A DNA stretch of 36,528 bases. Origin: Candidatus Roseilinea sp. GTDB taxonomy: Bacteria; Chloroflexota; Anaerolineae; J036; Brachytrichaceae. The translations under genes and the position numbers were made by a program. The notes under the pieces were generated by a model. It was not told the DNA's origin. It worked only from the letters and a program-made list of their open reading frames with translations, and did no database searches. Where the stretch lies: contig JANWYN010000063.1 in NCBI GenBank assembly GCA_025055235.1, positions 1 through 36,528 of the forward strand. Direction: 5' to 3'. Below, piece after piece: positions 22,289 to 29,533 of the stretch. The first letter of the stretch is position 1. Every line of letters begins with the position of its first letter.

Positions 22289-24904
22289 ATGGCCATTGCA
22301 AAACTTCGACGAGAATCTTTAGAGCTTTCTCGAGATAACCACTTCTGTGCATGGTCACTGTTCTGGCTCGCACAGTCTATAGGCATCGGACTGATTTTGT
22401 CCACGTTGATTCACAGGCCGCTATTACACACCGCAGTAGGCTGTCTGTACACCGCAGTAGGCTGCTTGTATCTTGGACATATTCTGATTGGAATCTTTAT
22501 CGTAAGTCTGTTAGTAGTGATCGTAGCCTGTATTTACTGTTTCACCGACATTTTTAACGAGATTCGCTCGTCACTGGCCTTGAGAAGGTTTGCGTTGTTA
22601 TTTCTCCTTCTTGTCCTTCTCATCTTTATTTATTTTGCTATTGCGCACCGCATCACCCCTGATTTGGCTTCGCTAGCAATCGGAGCCATCTTTCTTGCCG
22701 TGGCATGGCTGGTAATTCTCGTCGGAGGCGCTAGAGGAGCACTGGTAATCATCATCCTTAGCTCACTTGCCGGTCTTGGCCTGATAATCATCTTGTTCAA
22801 ATCCGACACTACTAGTAGTTCCCGACTGCTTACAGGCGTGGGTGGCTGGTTCCTCATTGGCCTGTCATTGACCTTCATCACTCTTGTCGGCTGGCACTCG
22901 ATTACTTTCCGTGAATTCGCCCTCAGCGTATCACGAATTGTTGGGCAATTCGTGCGTATCGGACGCTCGAATATCTTTCGGTTTCTGCTGCTGCTTGCCG
23001 TTGTTGGCTGGATTTACCTATGGGTCTCAAGATTGCGGAGCAGCGAAGAAATCAAGCCGGCAGAAGCCAGCGCTTTGGCGTCAATAGAAGTCGCAAAGGC
23101 TCGAGCTACTGCGGCCAGTTCACAAATCACTGCTGAAGCAACAAAGTCCAAGGCTGCGCTTGTGATCCAGCAAGCTCAAGTCACGGCAACACACGCCGCA
23201 GCAGATCGGGCTGCTGCTCTGGAGCTTACAAAAGCTGCAGCCACAGCGGCTGCCCCGATAGTAAAAGCGACGATGGAGCTTCCGATCCAGCAAGCTGAAA
23301 TCAAGATAACATTCGCCGCAACGAATCAAGCTGCTGCTCTAGAGCTTACAAAAGCCGCAGCCACAGCGGCCGCCCCGATAGTAAAAGCGACAATGGAGCT
23401 TCCGATTCAGCAAGCTCAAATCACGGCAACACGCGCTGCAGCGGATCAGGCTGCTCTAGAGCTTACAAAAGCCGCAGCTACAGCAGCCGTTCCGATCGTA
23501 ACAGCGACGATGGAGCTTCCCATTCGGGAAGCTGAAATTTCAGCAACAGCAAAGTCTGTGGAGATTCGAACCACAGCAGGTCTTCCGATAGTTGCACTAG
23601 GAACACTGCAGGCAACTTCAGAGCCGGCAGCCGACTCGACAGATGCATTGACCCAGATTCGCGACCATTTACGTTATATTGGCTCCAACAATCGTTGGCG
23701 GAATATACTCCTGATCACGCTTGCCCTGTGGCTCGCTATATTCATATGGAGACTCCGCAAGAGACCAGTCATTGACAAATTCGAAGACTACATGGGTGAG
23801 AGCAATTCGAAGCCAGTAGAGGGAGCAGGCAGTATCTTGCGATCAGAACTCGCACGGCTGGGTCGCCTGTTTCACGATATTGATGAAGCACGTCCGCAAC
23901 CTGTAACCGGCCCACTACAGCCACTGGACATTGCACCTGCGGCATTTACTGCCGAGTCTCTTGTCAAAGAAGCACTGGGGGAAGACAGCAAGGTCGAGAT
24001 AGGTACACTCTCAATCCCTATCGGCAAAGTTGCAAGCCTGATTGCCAGGCTTGTGCAGGGTCGCCGGCTCACCGGCAGCGTTCACAAAGACGATCAGCGC
24101 TTCGTCATGATCACCGCCGGCGGGAGCGGCCGCGTAGACTACAACTGGCGTGTTGAATACCCGAAAGAGAAAACAGATTCGAACATCACTTCCGCAATAC
24201 AAGCGATGTCTTCGGAGATGGCTATCCGCATCTTTACCGACCTGCTTTCGGACTCTATCGGCACGCCGAAATGGAACGCAGCTCAGGAATATTCCGAGGG
24301 GTTACGCAAGCTGCGATATGCACTGCGGAAGAGCGACAACGATAAAGAATGGTACCGGCAGGCCATTCAACACTTCACCAAGGCAATTGCTCTCGATCAA
24401 GAATTCGGCTACGCGCACTTCAACCTCGGAGTGGTGTACCGAAAGCTCGGTGATCAGCGCGCAGCCGAGAGGGCATTCGCACGTGCCGTTCACAGTGAGC
24501 CATCCAATATCGAGTTTGCCTACGCGCTCGCGCTCACCCATTATGAACTTGAGCAATACGAAGTGTGCGAAGTCTGGTGTACTGCTGCAATCAATCGAAA
24601 GCCCACCGTTGCGAAAGTGTGGCTCTTGCGCGGCCTGGCTCGCCACATGATAGCCAACCGGAAGAACGTTGATGAACATCGCTATCCAAGAGATCCCCGT
24701 CCTGAAAGTATTCGAGACTTTCAGATGGCTACGGCGCTCTCTTGGCAAAGCCTGTGCTGGGCTACAGCAACTGCCCGACCGAACAAAGAAGTGCAAATGA
24801 GACGCGTTGAGGCTTCAGAGTGTACGCGCGACCTCGCGACGGCCAGATTCTTTGAGGAAGATGAGAAGCTTCGAACGCCTCAACCCGGCTCATCGCAAAA
24901 CTAA
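22289..24904 (+). CDS. Large membrane protein with Ala-rich coiled-coil repeats and TPR domain
   Basis: No known family covers the whole 871-residue chain. Residues 1-~250 hold seven or eight membrane segments (for example LILSTLIHRPLL, IGIFIVSLLVVIVACIYCF, FALLFLLLVLLIFIYFAIA, LLLLAVVGWIYLWV). A helical Ala/Glu/Thr-rich section (~255-440) contains three 40-residue repeats beginning QQAQ/QQAE and ending KATMELPI. One further membrane helix (~470-490, NILLITLALWLAIFIWRL) leads to a soluble C-terminal half. That half includes a domain around SLVKEALGEDSKVEIG...RLTGSVHKDD and TPR units near 690-800 (YAHFNLGVVYRKLGDQRAAERAFARA). The topology places the coiled coil and the TPR domain on opposite sides or makes a hairpin through the membrane, as in a scaffold or sensor. 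It precedes another TPR protein with a 37-bp gap. Confidence 0.78.
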   Translation: MAIAKLRRESLELSRDNHFCAWSLFWLAQSIGIGLILSTLIHRPLLHTAVGCLYTAVGCLYLGHILIGIFIVSLLVVIVACIYCFTDIFNEIRSSLALRRFALLFLLLVLLIFIYFAIAHRITPDLASLAIGAIFLAVAWLVILVGGARGALVIIILSSLAGLGLIIILFKSDTTSSSRLLTGVGGWFLIGLSLTFITLVGWHSITFREFALSVSRIVGQFVRIGRSNIFRFLLLLAVVGWIYLWVSRLRSSEEIKPAEASALASIEVAKARATAASSQITAEATKSKAALVIQQAQVTATHAAADRAAALELTKAAATAAAPIVKATMELPIQQAEIKITFAATNQAAALELTKAAATAAAPIVKATMELPIQQAQITATRAAADQAALELTKAAATAAVPIVTATMELPIREAEISATAKSVEIRTTAGLPIVALGTLQATSEPAADSTDALTQIRDHLRYIGSNNRWRNILLITLALWLAIFIWRLRKRPVIDKFEDYMGESNSKPVEGAGSILRSELARLGRLFHDIDEARPQPVTGPLQPLDIAPAAFTAESLVKEALGEDSKVEIGTLSIPIGKVASLIARLVQGRRLTGSVHKDDQRFVMITAGGSGRVDYNWRVEYPKEKTDSNITSAIQAMSSEMAIRIFTDLLSDSIGTPKWNAAQEYSEGLRKLRYALRKSDNDKEWYRQAIQHFTKAIALDQEFGYAHFNLGVVYRKLGDQRAAERAFARAVHSEPSNIEFAYALALTHYELEQYEVCEVWCTAAINRKPTVAKVWLLRGLARHMIANRKNVDEHRYPRDPRPESIRDFQMATALSWQSLCWATATARPNKEVQMRRVEASECTRDLATARFFEEDEKLRTPQPGSSQN
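23168..23524 (+). repeat. Three in-frame 120-bp tandem repeats inside the membrane protein gene
   Basis: Units start at 23168, 23288 and 23408, with a fourth partial start at 23525 (one codon shorter). Each encodes QQAQ/E...AAALELTKAAATAAAP... KATMELPI. Nucleotide identity among the units is high, so the duplication is recent and could vary in copy number between strains. Confidence 0.85.
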
Positions 24905-24941
24905 TCTCCCAAAAACGGTCTTCCCAACCCTGAGAGCAAAC

Positions 24942-26528
24942 ATGGCTAACGATTACGCTTTACCCAGGGCGCTTTACGATCAGGCGCAACAACTTAATGG
25001 CTCTATGCTGATCTTGGCCATCTCGTATGCCAACGTTCTATTCGGAGCAGGAAGGACGAAAGAGGCAGACGAGAGTTTCAAAACTGCGCTTTTGGGCGCC
25101 GATACGCCGATTGATAAAGCAATGATTTGGCTGAACTTGGCGTTTATTTCGCGAGGAAGCGAAAAAGAACAATTGCTTATTAATGAATTTAGGAAGTCCA
25201 AAGCAGCGTTAAGTGAAGATGAAAGGTGGGAGCTCGCAAAAAGATTCAGAGTAGATTTGTGTGATGACCGGGATTGCTCGAAAGCTGGTAAGAATTACGC
25301 AGATCGAGCTAAATATGCGAAGGATAAGTGTGGATCAAAACCTGCTGAAAATTACGAAGAGCACAAAAAACGCGAGATCAACCTCTGCCAATCTGAAGCT
25401 GCCAACTTTATTCAGGAGCAACAGTACGATGCCGCCATCGCTAAAGCGTTAAAAGGAATAGAAACTGATCCGGACGCAACTGGGCTCTGGAAGGTCCTGG
25501 CAAAAGCGCACCTTTGCCAAGCTACCCGAACGGATGACAAAGAGAAACGCAAGCAGATACGCCAAACCTTGGTATCTTGGATGAATGTGCTATCAGAACA
25601 TCCGCCATCCAACAATGATGATCTTGGATGGATGCATTATGAGTTAGGCAATGCATACTTCTTACTCAATGAATACGACAAAGCAAGTAAACATCTCATA
25701 CTTGCCGAAAGCAAATATCGGGGTGCCGAGAGTAGTGATGGTGACACCAAAGGTGAATGGCTTGAGACCAAAGTCAAGCAGCTCGAAGTTTACTGGCACA
25801 CAGGCGCATGTGATGAAATCGAGAGGACGTTCCGGGATGTCGAGAGGACGTTCCCGAATATCAAGGGAGCTCTTGAGGGGGAGTCAAGAATCATCGCACA
25901 GCTCAGCTTTAGCCGCGCACAGCTCATCTATGCGTTCGCGCTTGCAACTCGAGCTTACCTCTCACACAGTAAGCAAATGTTTGAGGATGCAAGGAATGTA
26001 GTAGAAAAGCTTTCGTCTAGCGTACGAGGTCACGACGAACTGGAGGCTCTGACTGAGATATGCAAGGGCCAGATCGAGCTCGGCAGGTATCATCTCAAGA
26101 GCGACAGCGATGATTCCGGTGATAAACCCTTGGATCATCTCAAGAATGCAGCTAATTCCTTTCGTGCATCGCTTCAACATCAAATGCACCCGCTCGCATT
26201 TCTGTATCTCGCGCAGACTCACAAAGCATGGGCTGAGCATTACCAGACTAACAACGTAAAAAAGTCCAAGCACATATCGCGCGCGAAAGAAGCAATCCGG
26301 AAGGCAAATCAGGTTGATCTGGATGACAGGTATAAAAACCAGATAGCTGACCTTGAGGCAGAGCTAAAGGCTCTAGAAGAGGATAGTAGTCAGAACAGAT
26401 CACAGCCATCTACAGATAAAACCCCATCGGGAGCAACTCGAACAACTACAGCAAATAGGCCAGATGAATCAACTCGCAAACCGAGTGAAGATACCGGGAA
26501 CGCGGGATCGAAAGGCGAAATTACCTAG
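24942..26528 (+). CDS. TPR-repeat protein of unknown function
   Basis: The 528-residue protein is predicted to be soluble, without signal or membrane segments. It is made of helical repeats of TPR type, for example LILAISYANVLFGAGRTKEADESFKTAL near the N-terminus and MHYELGNAYFLLNEYDKASKHL in the middle. A charged, Ser/Thr/Pro-rich disordered tail follows (DSSQNRSQPSTDKTPSGATR). The frame opens at 24807, overlapping the previous gene; I prefer ATG 24942 (MANDYALP) with GAGAG five bases before it. ATG 24861 is an alternative. It probably works with the membrane TPR protein just upstream, since both share A/T-rich composition and a tight spacing. TPRs mediate protein contacts; the partner is unknown. 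Confidence 0.8.
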   Translation: MANDYALPRALYDQAQQLNGSMLILAISYANVLFGAGRTKEADESFKTALLGADTPIDKAMIWLNLAFISRGSEKEQLLINEFRKSKAALSEDERWELAKRFRVDLCDDRDCSKAGKNYADRAKYAKDKCGSKPAENYEEHKKREINLCQSEAANFIQEQQYDAAIAKALKGIETDPDATGLWKVLAKAHLCQATRTDDKEKRKQIRQTLVSWMNVLSEHPPSNNDDLGWMHYELGNAYFLLNEYDKASKHLILAESKYRGAESSDGDTKGEWLETKVKQLEVYWHTGACDEIERTFRDVERTFPNIKGALEGESRIIAQLSFSRAQLIYAFALATRAYLSHSKQMFEDARNVVEKLSSSVRGHDELEALTEICKGQIELGRYHLKSDSDDSGDKPLDHLKNAANSFRASLQHQMHPLAFLYLAQTHKAWAEHYQTNNVKKSKHISRAKEAIRKANQVDLDDRYKNQIADLEAELKALEEDSSQNRSQPSTDKTPSGATRTTTANRPDESTRKPSEDTGNAGSKGEIT

Positions 26529-26826
26529 AAGTAAAGTGAGACTTCACCATTCGATCATATTAGGAGAGATGTTGTGGTTGGCGCATTGCGCACCAGCCAA
26601 AAAGTAAAGACTTGTTATGTCCTTACGCTCTCTACCTCTGACGCCACCCAAACGTAGATGAGCGGCATAAGCACTTCCGCCAACAATCCATGTATCTAGG
26701 CTCATGCTCTACCGGTATCAAGTTTGGGAAGAGACTGGGGGCTTGTCATGCAGCTTCGGAGAGATGCAAGCGCTAGCGGTGTAGCACTCAGCACAGTGAT
26801 CCATGCGGCCTGTGTCCCACTGCCAC
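26529..26826. other. Intergenic region at the end of the A/T-rich block
   Basis: No gene, repeat or terminator is recognised in these 298 bp. Composition returns to the G/C-rich background at its right end, where the convergent M42 peptidase gene stops. It marks the right edge of the accessory block. Confidence 0.5.
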
Positions 26827-27921
26827 CTAACTCGGAATAAACCCCGTCTCTTCCCTCACCTCCCTCACAAACGCTGCGATCAGCTTCGCGGCGTTTTCGA
26901 CGTCGCTCAGGGCGATCATCTCGTTCGGCGAGTGCATGTAGCGGTTGGGGATGGAGATGATGCCGGTCGCCACGCCGCCGCGCGAGAGGTGAATCGCGTC
27001 GGCGTCCGTGCCGGTGGTGCGCGGGTTGGCCTCGACCGCATACGGGATGCCCTCGCGCTCGGCCAGGCCGACCAGCATGTCGAACACCACCGGGCTGCCC
27101 GCCGACCCGCGCGAGATTACCGGCCCGCCGCCCAGCTTCACGTCGCCGGAGCGGCGCTTGTTCGCGTCCGGGTGGTCGGTGGCGTGGGTCACGTCCACCA
27201 CGATGGCCGCCTGCGGCGCGAACGAAAAGGCCGAGGTGTGCGCGCCGGCGAAGGTGATCTCCTCCTGCACCGTCGCCACCGCGGCGACCGTCGCGGCCGG
27301 GCGCGCCTGTGCATCCTTTCGCCCTTCGACGCGCTCAGGGCTCAGGATGCGCAACGCCTCGAGCACGGTGAACGCGCCGATGCGGTTGTCAATGCTGCGC
27401 GAGACGATGCGCCCGTTGGGAAAGTCATACACCGGCGCGTCAATCACGCCGGTCGTGCCGACCCGCACGTGCGCCAGCGCCTCATCGCGGTTCTTCGCGC
27501 CGATGTCAATCCACAAATCCTCGATCTTGCTGGCCTTGTCGCGCTCGTCCGGCTTCATCAGGTGGATGGCCTTCTTGCCGACCACGCCGATCACGTCGCC
27601 CTGCTTGCCGAGCAGCCGTACACGCTGGCCCACCAGCACCTGCGCATCCCAACCGCCGATCGGCGCGAACCACAGATAGCCCTCGTCATCCACGTGGGTA
27701 ATCATCAGGCCGATCTCGTCAATATGGCCGGCCAGCAGCACGCGCGGCGCGCCTTCGACGCCGTTCAATATGGCATAGGAGTTGCCACGCACGTCGGCGC
27801 GCACCTCGTCGGCGAAGGTCTTGGCTTCTTCGCGCCAGACGCGCGCCGGGCCGGCTTCGTCGCCCGATGGGCCGGGCGTGCTGAGCAATCGCTTGAGGAA
27901 TTCGATGGAGCGCTCGTTCAT
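26827..27921 (-). CDS. M42 family metallo-aminopeptidase with an in-frame repeat insertion
   Basis: The 364-residue cytosolic enzyme belongs to peptidase family M42 (glutamyl/tetrahedral aminopeptidases, FrvX/CelM), which form dodecamers and trim peptides. All ligand positions are visible: AGHIDEIG with H66, SIDNRIG with bridging D178, VQEEI with E220/E221, VVDVTHATD with D243, and YMHSPNE with the last His. Residues ~193-206 (SPERVEGRKDAQAR) interrupt the segment between EALRIL and the AAVATVQEE strand. The DNA there is a hairpin repeat (27311-27350), so the loop was enlarged by a mobile palindrome without breaking the frame. The start has GATAAT 8 nt upstream and no ribosome binding site. 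Confidence 0.94.
   Translation of the reverse strand: MNERSIEFLKRLLSTPGPSGDEAGPARVWREEAKTFADEVRADVRGNSYAILNGVEGAPRVLLAGHIDEIGLMITHVDDEGYLWFAPIGGWDAQVLVGQRVRLLGKQGDVIGVVGKKAIHLMKPDERDKASKIEDLWIDIGAKNRDEALAHVRVGTTGVIDAPVYDFPNGRIVSRSIDNRIGAFTVLEALRILSPERVEGRKDAQARPAATVAAVATVQEEITFAGAHTSAFSFAPQAAIVVDVTHATDHPDANKRRSGDVKLGGGPVISRGSAGSPVVFDMLVGLAEREGIPYAVEANPRTTGTDADAIHLSRGGVATGIISIPNRYMHSPNEMIALSDVENAAKLIAAFVREVREETGFIPS
27311..27350. repeat. Palindromic repeat embedded in the M42 peptidase gene
   Basis: GCATCCT (27311-27317) and AGGATGC (27344-27350) form the outer stem, with CCCT/AGGG inside and TCGACGCGCTC as loop. The core CCCTTCGACGCGCTCAGGG is typical of dispersed intergenic repeats in related genomes (from memory). 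Here it is read in frame as SPERVEGRKDAQ. Confidence 0.75.
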
Positions 27922-27929
27922 GACAGGCG

Positions 27930-27935
27930 ATTATC
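27930..27935 (-). promoter_or_regulatory. -10 box of the M42 peptidase gene
   Basis: GATAAT on the minus strand lies 8 nt before the ATG at 27921, another short-leader or leaderless arrangement. No -35 is evident. Confidence 0.45.
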
Positions 27936-28000
27936 CATGATATTCAACGCCTGGCGCGATACAGGGATCGCGCCCTACGTGGTTCGTTTGCTCGGCACGT

Positions 28001-28006
28001 TAAAAT
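28001..28006 (+). promoter_or_regulatory. -10 box of the SGNH lipoprotein gene
   Basis: TAAAAT is 7 nt before the GTG start at 28014. There is no ribosome binding site between them. Confidence 0.45.
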
Positions 28007-28013
28007 CGCGTGC

Positions 28014-28958
28014 GTGAACGCGAAAGCTGTCTTCACGGCAATGGCCGGCGCGCTGCTGGTGGCGTGCGCGCCGGTGCAGGACGCCGGCCGGAACCCGCCG
28101 CGCCCTGCGCCGCCAGTCTTCGGCCGGTTCGACCCGAACACCACGCGCGACATTGACGTGGACGCCCTGCCGGTGCTGCCGGAGATCACGCCGGCGATGG
28201 TGGAATCGCTGCGCGCGATCTACCGGGCCGGCCTGGCCAAGGGCAACAACCCGCGCGTGTTCGCCAAGCTCGGCGACTGCATGACCGAGAACGATCACTT
28301 CTTGGTCCCGCTCAGCGCCGGGCGCTACGAGCTGGGTGACTACGCGGCGCTCAAACCGACGCTCGAACACTTCCTGGGCGTGCCGGCGCGGGCCAACGGC
28401 GGCCGGCCATGGGACAAGGACTCGTTCGCCACCATCGGCTTGGCGTCGGCCGGCGGCTTCAACGTGGCTGGCCCGCTCGACCCGACGTGGTCGAACCCCG
28501 AATGGTGCGCCGCCGACGAGTCGCCGCTGCAGTGCGAGTTTCGCGTCTCGAAGCCGGCCTTCGCCATCGTCATGTTCGGCACCAACGACGTGAACACCAC
28601 CGACCTGGCGACCTACGACTTCTACCTGCGCACCATCATCAGCCAGACGCTGGACGCCGGCGTGATCCCGATTCTGAACACCTTCCCTACGCGGCCGGAG
28701 AACCCCGCCAAGACCCGCCAGCTCAACCAGATCGTGGTGAAGGTGGCGCAGGACTACGGCGTGCCGCTGGTGAACCTGAACCGCGCGCTGGCCGCCTTGC
28801 CCCACCAGGGCGTGGATCCGAAGGACACGACGCACCTGACCGTGCCGCCGGACGGGCGCGTGGACATCTTCTCGGGCGAGCATCTGCAGTATGGCTTCAC
28901 CGTGCGTAACTTAGTGACGCTGCAGGCGCTCGACGCGGTGTTGAGGGCGGTTAGATAG
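28014..28958 (+). CDS. SGNH/GDSL hydrolase-like lipoprotein with Cys at the nucleophile position
   Basis: The 314-residue protein begins with a lipoprotein signal (lipobox LVAC, C18; GTG start) and carries an SGNH-like domain from about residue 80 to the end. Block I reads KLGDCMTEN: G87, D88, and C89 where Ser is expected. Block III is FGTND with N191. A C-terminal DTTH (271-274) could supply the Asp-His pair. A related domain forms the C-terminus of the protein at 29534-31009: both share GNYAYL/GDYAAL, a SPL(E/Q)CE(Y/F)..(R/K)P segment and an LQYG(Y/F)..RNL(T/V) ending. Family enzymes hydrolyse esters of lipids or glycans; with Cys replacing Ser, activity may be altered or lost. Surface location is supported by the lipobox. 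Confidence 0.82.
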   Translation: MNAKAVFTAMAGALLVACAPVQDAGRNPPRPAPPVFGRFDPNTTRDIDVDALPVLPEITPAMVESLRAIYRAGLAKGNNPRVFAKLGDCMTENDHFLVPLSAGRYELGDYAALKPTLEHFLGVPARANGGRPWDKDSFATIGLASAGGFNVAGPLDPTWSNPEWCAADESPLQCEFRVSKPAFAIVMFGTNDVNTTDLATYDFYLRTIISQTLDAGVIPILNTFPTRPENPAKTRQLNQIVVKVAQDYGVPLVNLNRALAALPHQGVDPKDTTHLTVPPDGRVDIFSGEHLQYGFTVRNLVTLQALDAVLRAVR

Positions 28959-28965
28959 GAGGGGT

Positions 28966-29092
28966 GTCGTTGGTGTCGCTAGTGTCGTTAGTGTCGTTGG
29001 TGTCGTTGGTGTCAGCGTGGCGACGTTCCCTACACCGACGACACTATCTGACACGATTGACACCACTGACACCGTTGACACCCTTCGACACC
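28966..29092. repeat. Pair of opposed 9-bp tandem arrays between convergent genes
   Basis: Left arm (28966-29017): GTGTCGTTG, GTGTCGCTA, GTGTCGTTA, GTGTCGTTG, GTGTCGTTG, GTGTCAGCG. Right arm (about 29030-29092): units such as TGACACGAT, TGACACCAC, TGACACCGT, TGACACCCT, which are the complementary strand of the same family. The two arms can fold into a long imperfect hairpin. It occupies the whole gap between two genes that converge, so it may act as a bidirectional terminator (inference). Confidence 0.85.
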
Positions 29093-29093
29093 A

Positions 29094-29486
29094 TCACCTA
29101 TATCCGCACATCCGCCACTCGCCGCCTTCTTGAACCACTTTGAACTGGCGCTCGGCCAGGTCGAACTCGCGGCGCTCGCCGTCGTAGTTGGTGACGATCT
29201 TGCCGGTGCAGGCGACGAAAGCCGTGTTGCCCTCGGTGGCGCTGGTCCGGCAGGCGAGCGCGTCCAGCGCCGGGCTGCGCCCCTGGATCGAGGTCGCCTC
29301 CAGGCGCGCGTTCGGCTCCCACGCTGCGCACGAGAGCGTGATCATGCGATCCACGTCGCCCTTCACGCGCGCTTGCAGATACGCTTCGATGCGCTGAGCC
29401 GGATCACCGGCCGGCGCGCCGCCGCAGGCAACCAGCGCGATGCCCAGCCCGATCGCCGCCACGACCGTCTTGCTTGTCTTGCGCAT
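29094..29486 (-). CDS. Small lipoprotein, NTF2-like fold possible
   Basis: The 130-residue protein has a lipoprotein signal ending in ALVACGG. The mature part starts DPAQRIEAYLQARVKGDVDRMITLSCAAWE and ends in FDLAERQFKVVQEGGEWRMCGY. That order (helix with length-defining residues, then paired strands ending in GEWRMCGY) is reminiscent of DUF4878/NTF2-like lipoproteins; I infer this from pattern only. The start could be 29495 (GGTGGTGAT 3-nt upstream as a ribosome binding site) or 29486 (TACGAT 7 nt upstream as a leaderless -10). I list the latter because it matches the habit of the neighbouring genes. It is divergent from the LysM/SH3b/SGNH gene. Confidence 0.78.
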   Translation of the reverse strand: MRKTSKTVVAAIGLGIALVACGGAPAGDPAQRIEAYLQARVKGDVDRMITLSCAAWEPNARLEATSIQGRSPALDALACRTSATEGNTAFVACTGKIVTNYDGERREFDLAERQFKVVQEGGEWRMCGYR

Positions 29487-29493
29487 GGCGCGC

Positions 29494-29499
29494 ATCGTA
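29494..29499 (-). promoter_or_regulatory. -10 box of the small lipoprotein gene
   Basis: TACGAT on the minus strand lies 7 nt before the ATG at 29486. It partly overlaps the alternative start at 29495, so only one of the two readings can hold. Confidence 0.35.
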
Positions 29500-29519
29500 T
29501 CACCACCGGCTCGGTTCGA

Positions 29520-29525
29520 TACAAT
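29520..29525 (+). promoter_or_regulatory. -10 box of the LysM/SH3b/SGNH gene
   Basis: TACAAT is 8 nt before the ATG at 29534. The divergent gap is under 50 bp, so the two promoters share the same DNA. Confidence 0.5.
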
Positions 29526-29533
29526 TTGTGCCG

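Noticed and set aside
18811-26528. Integrated phage or insertion sequence
   Set aside because: No integrase, transposase, phage structural gene or clear target duplication is seen, despite the different composition.
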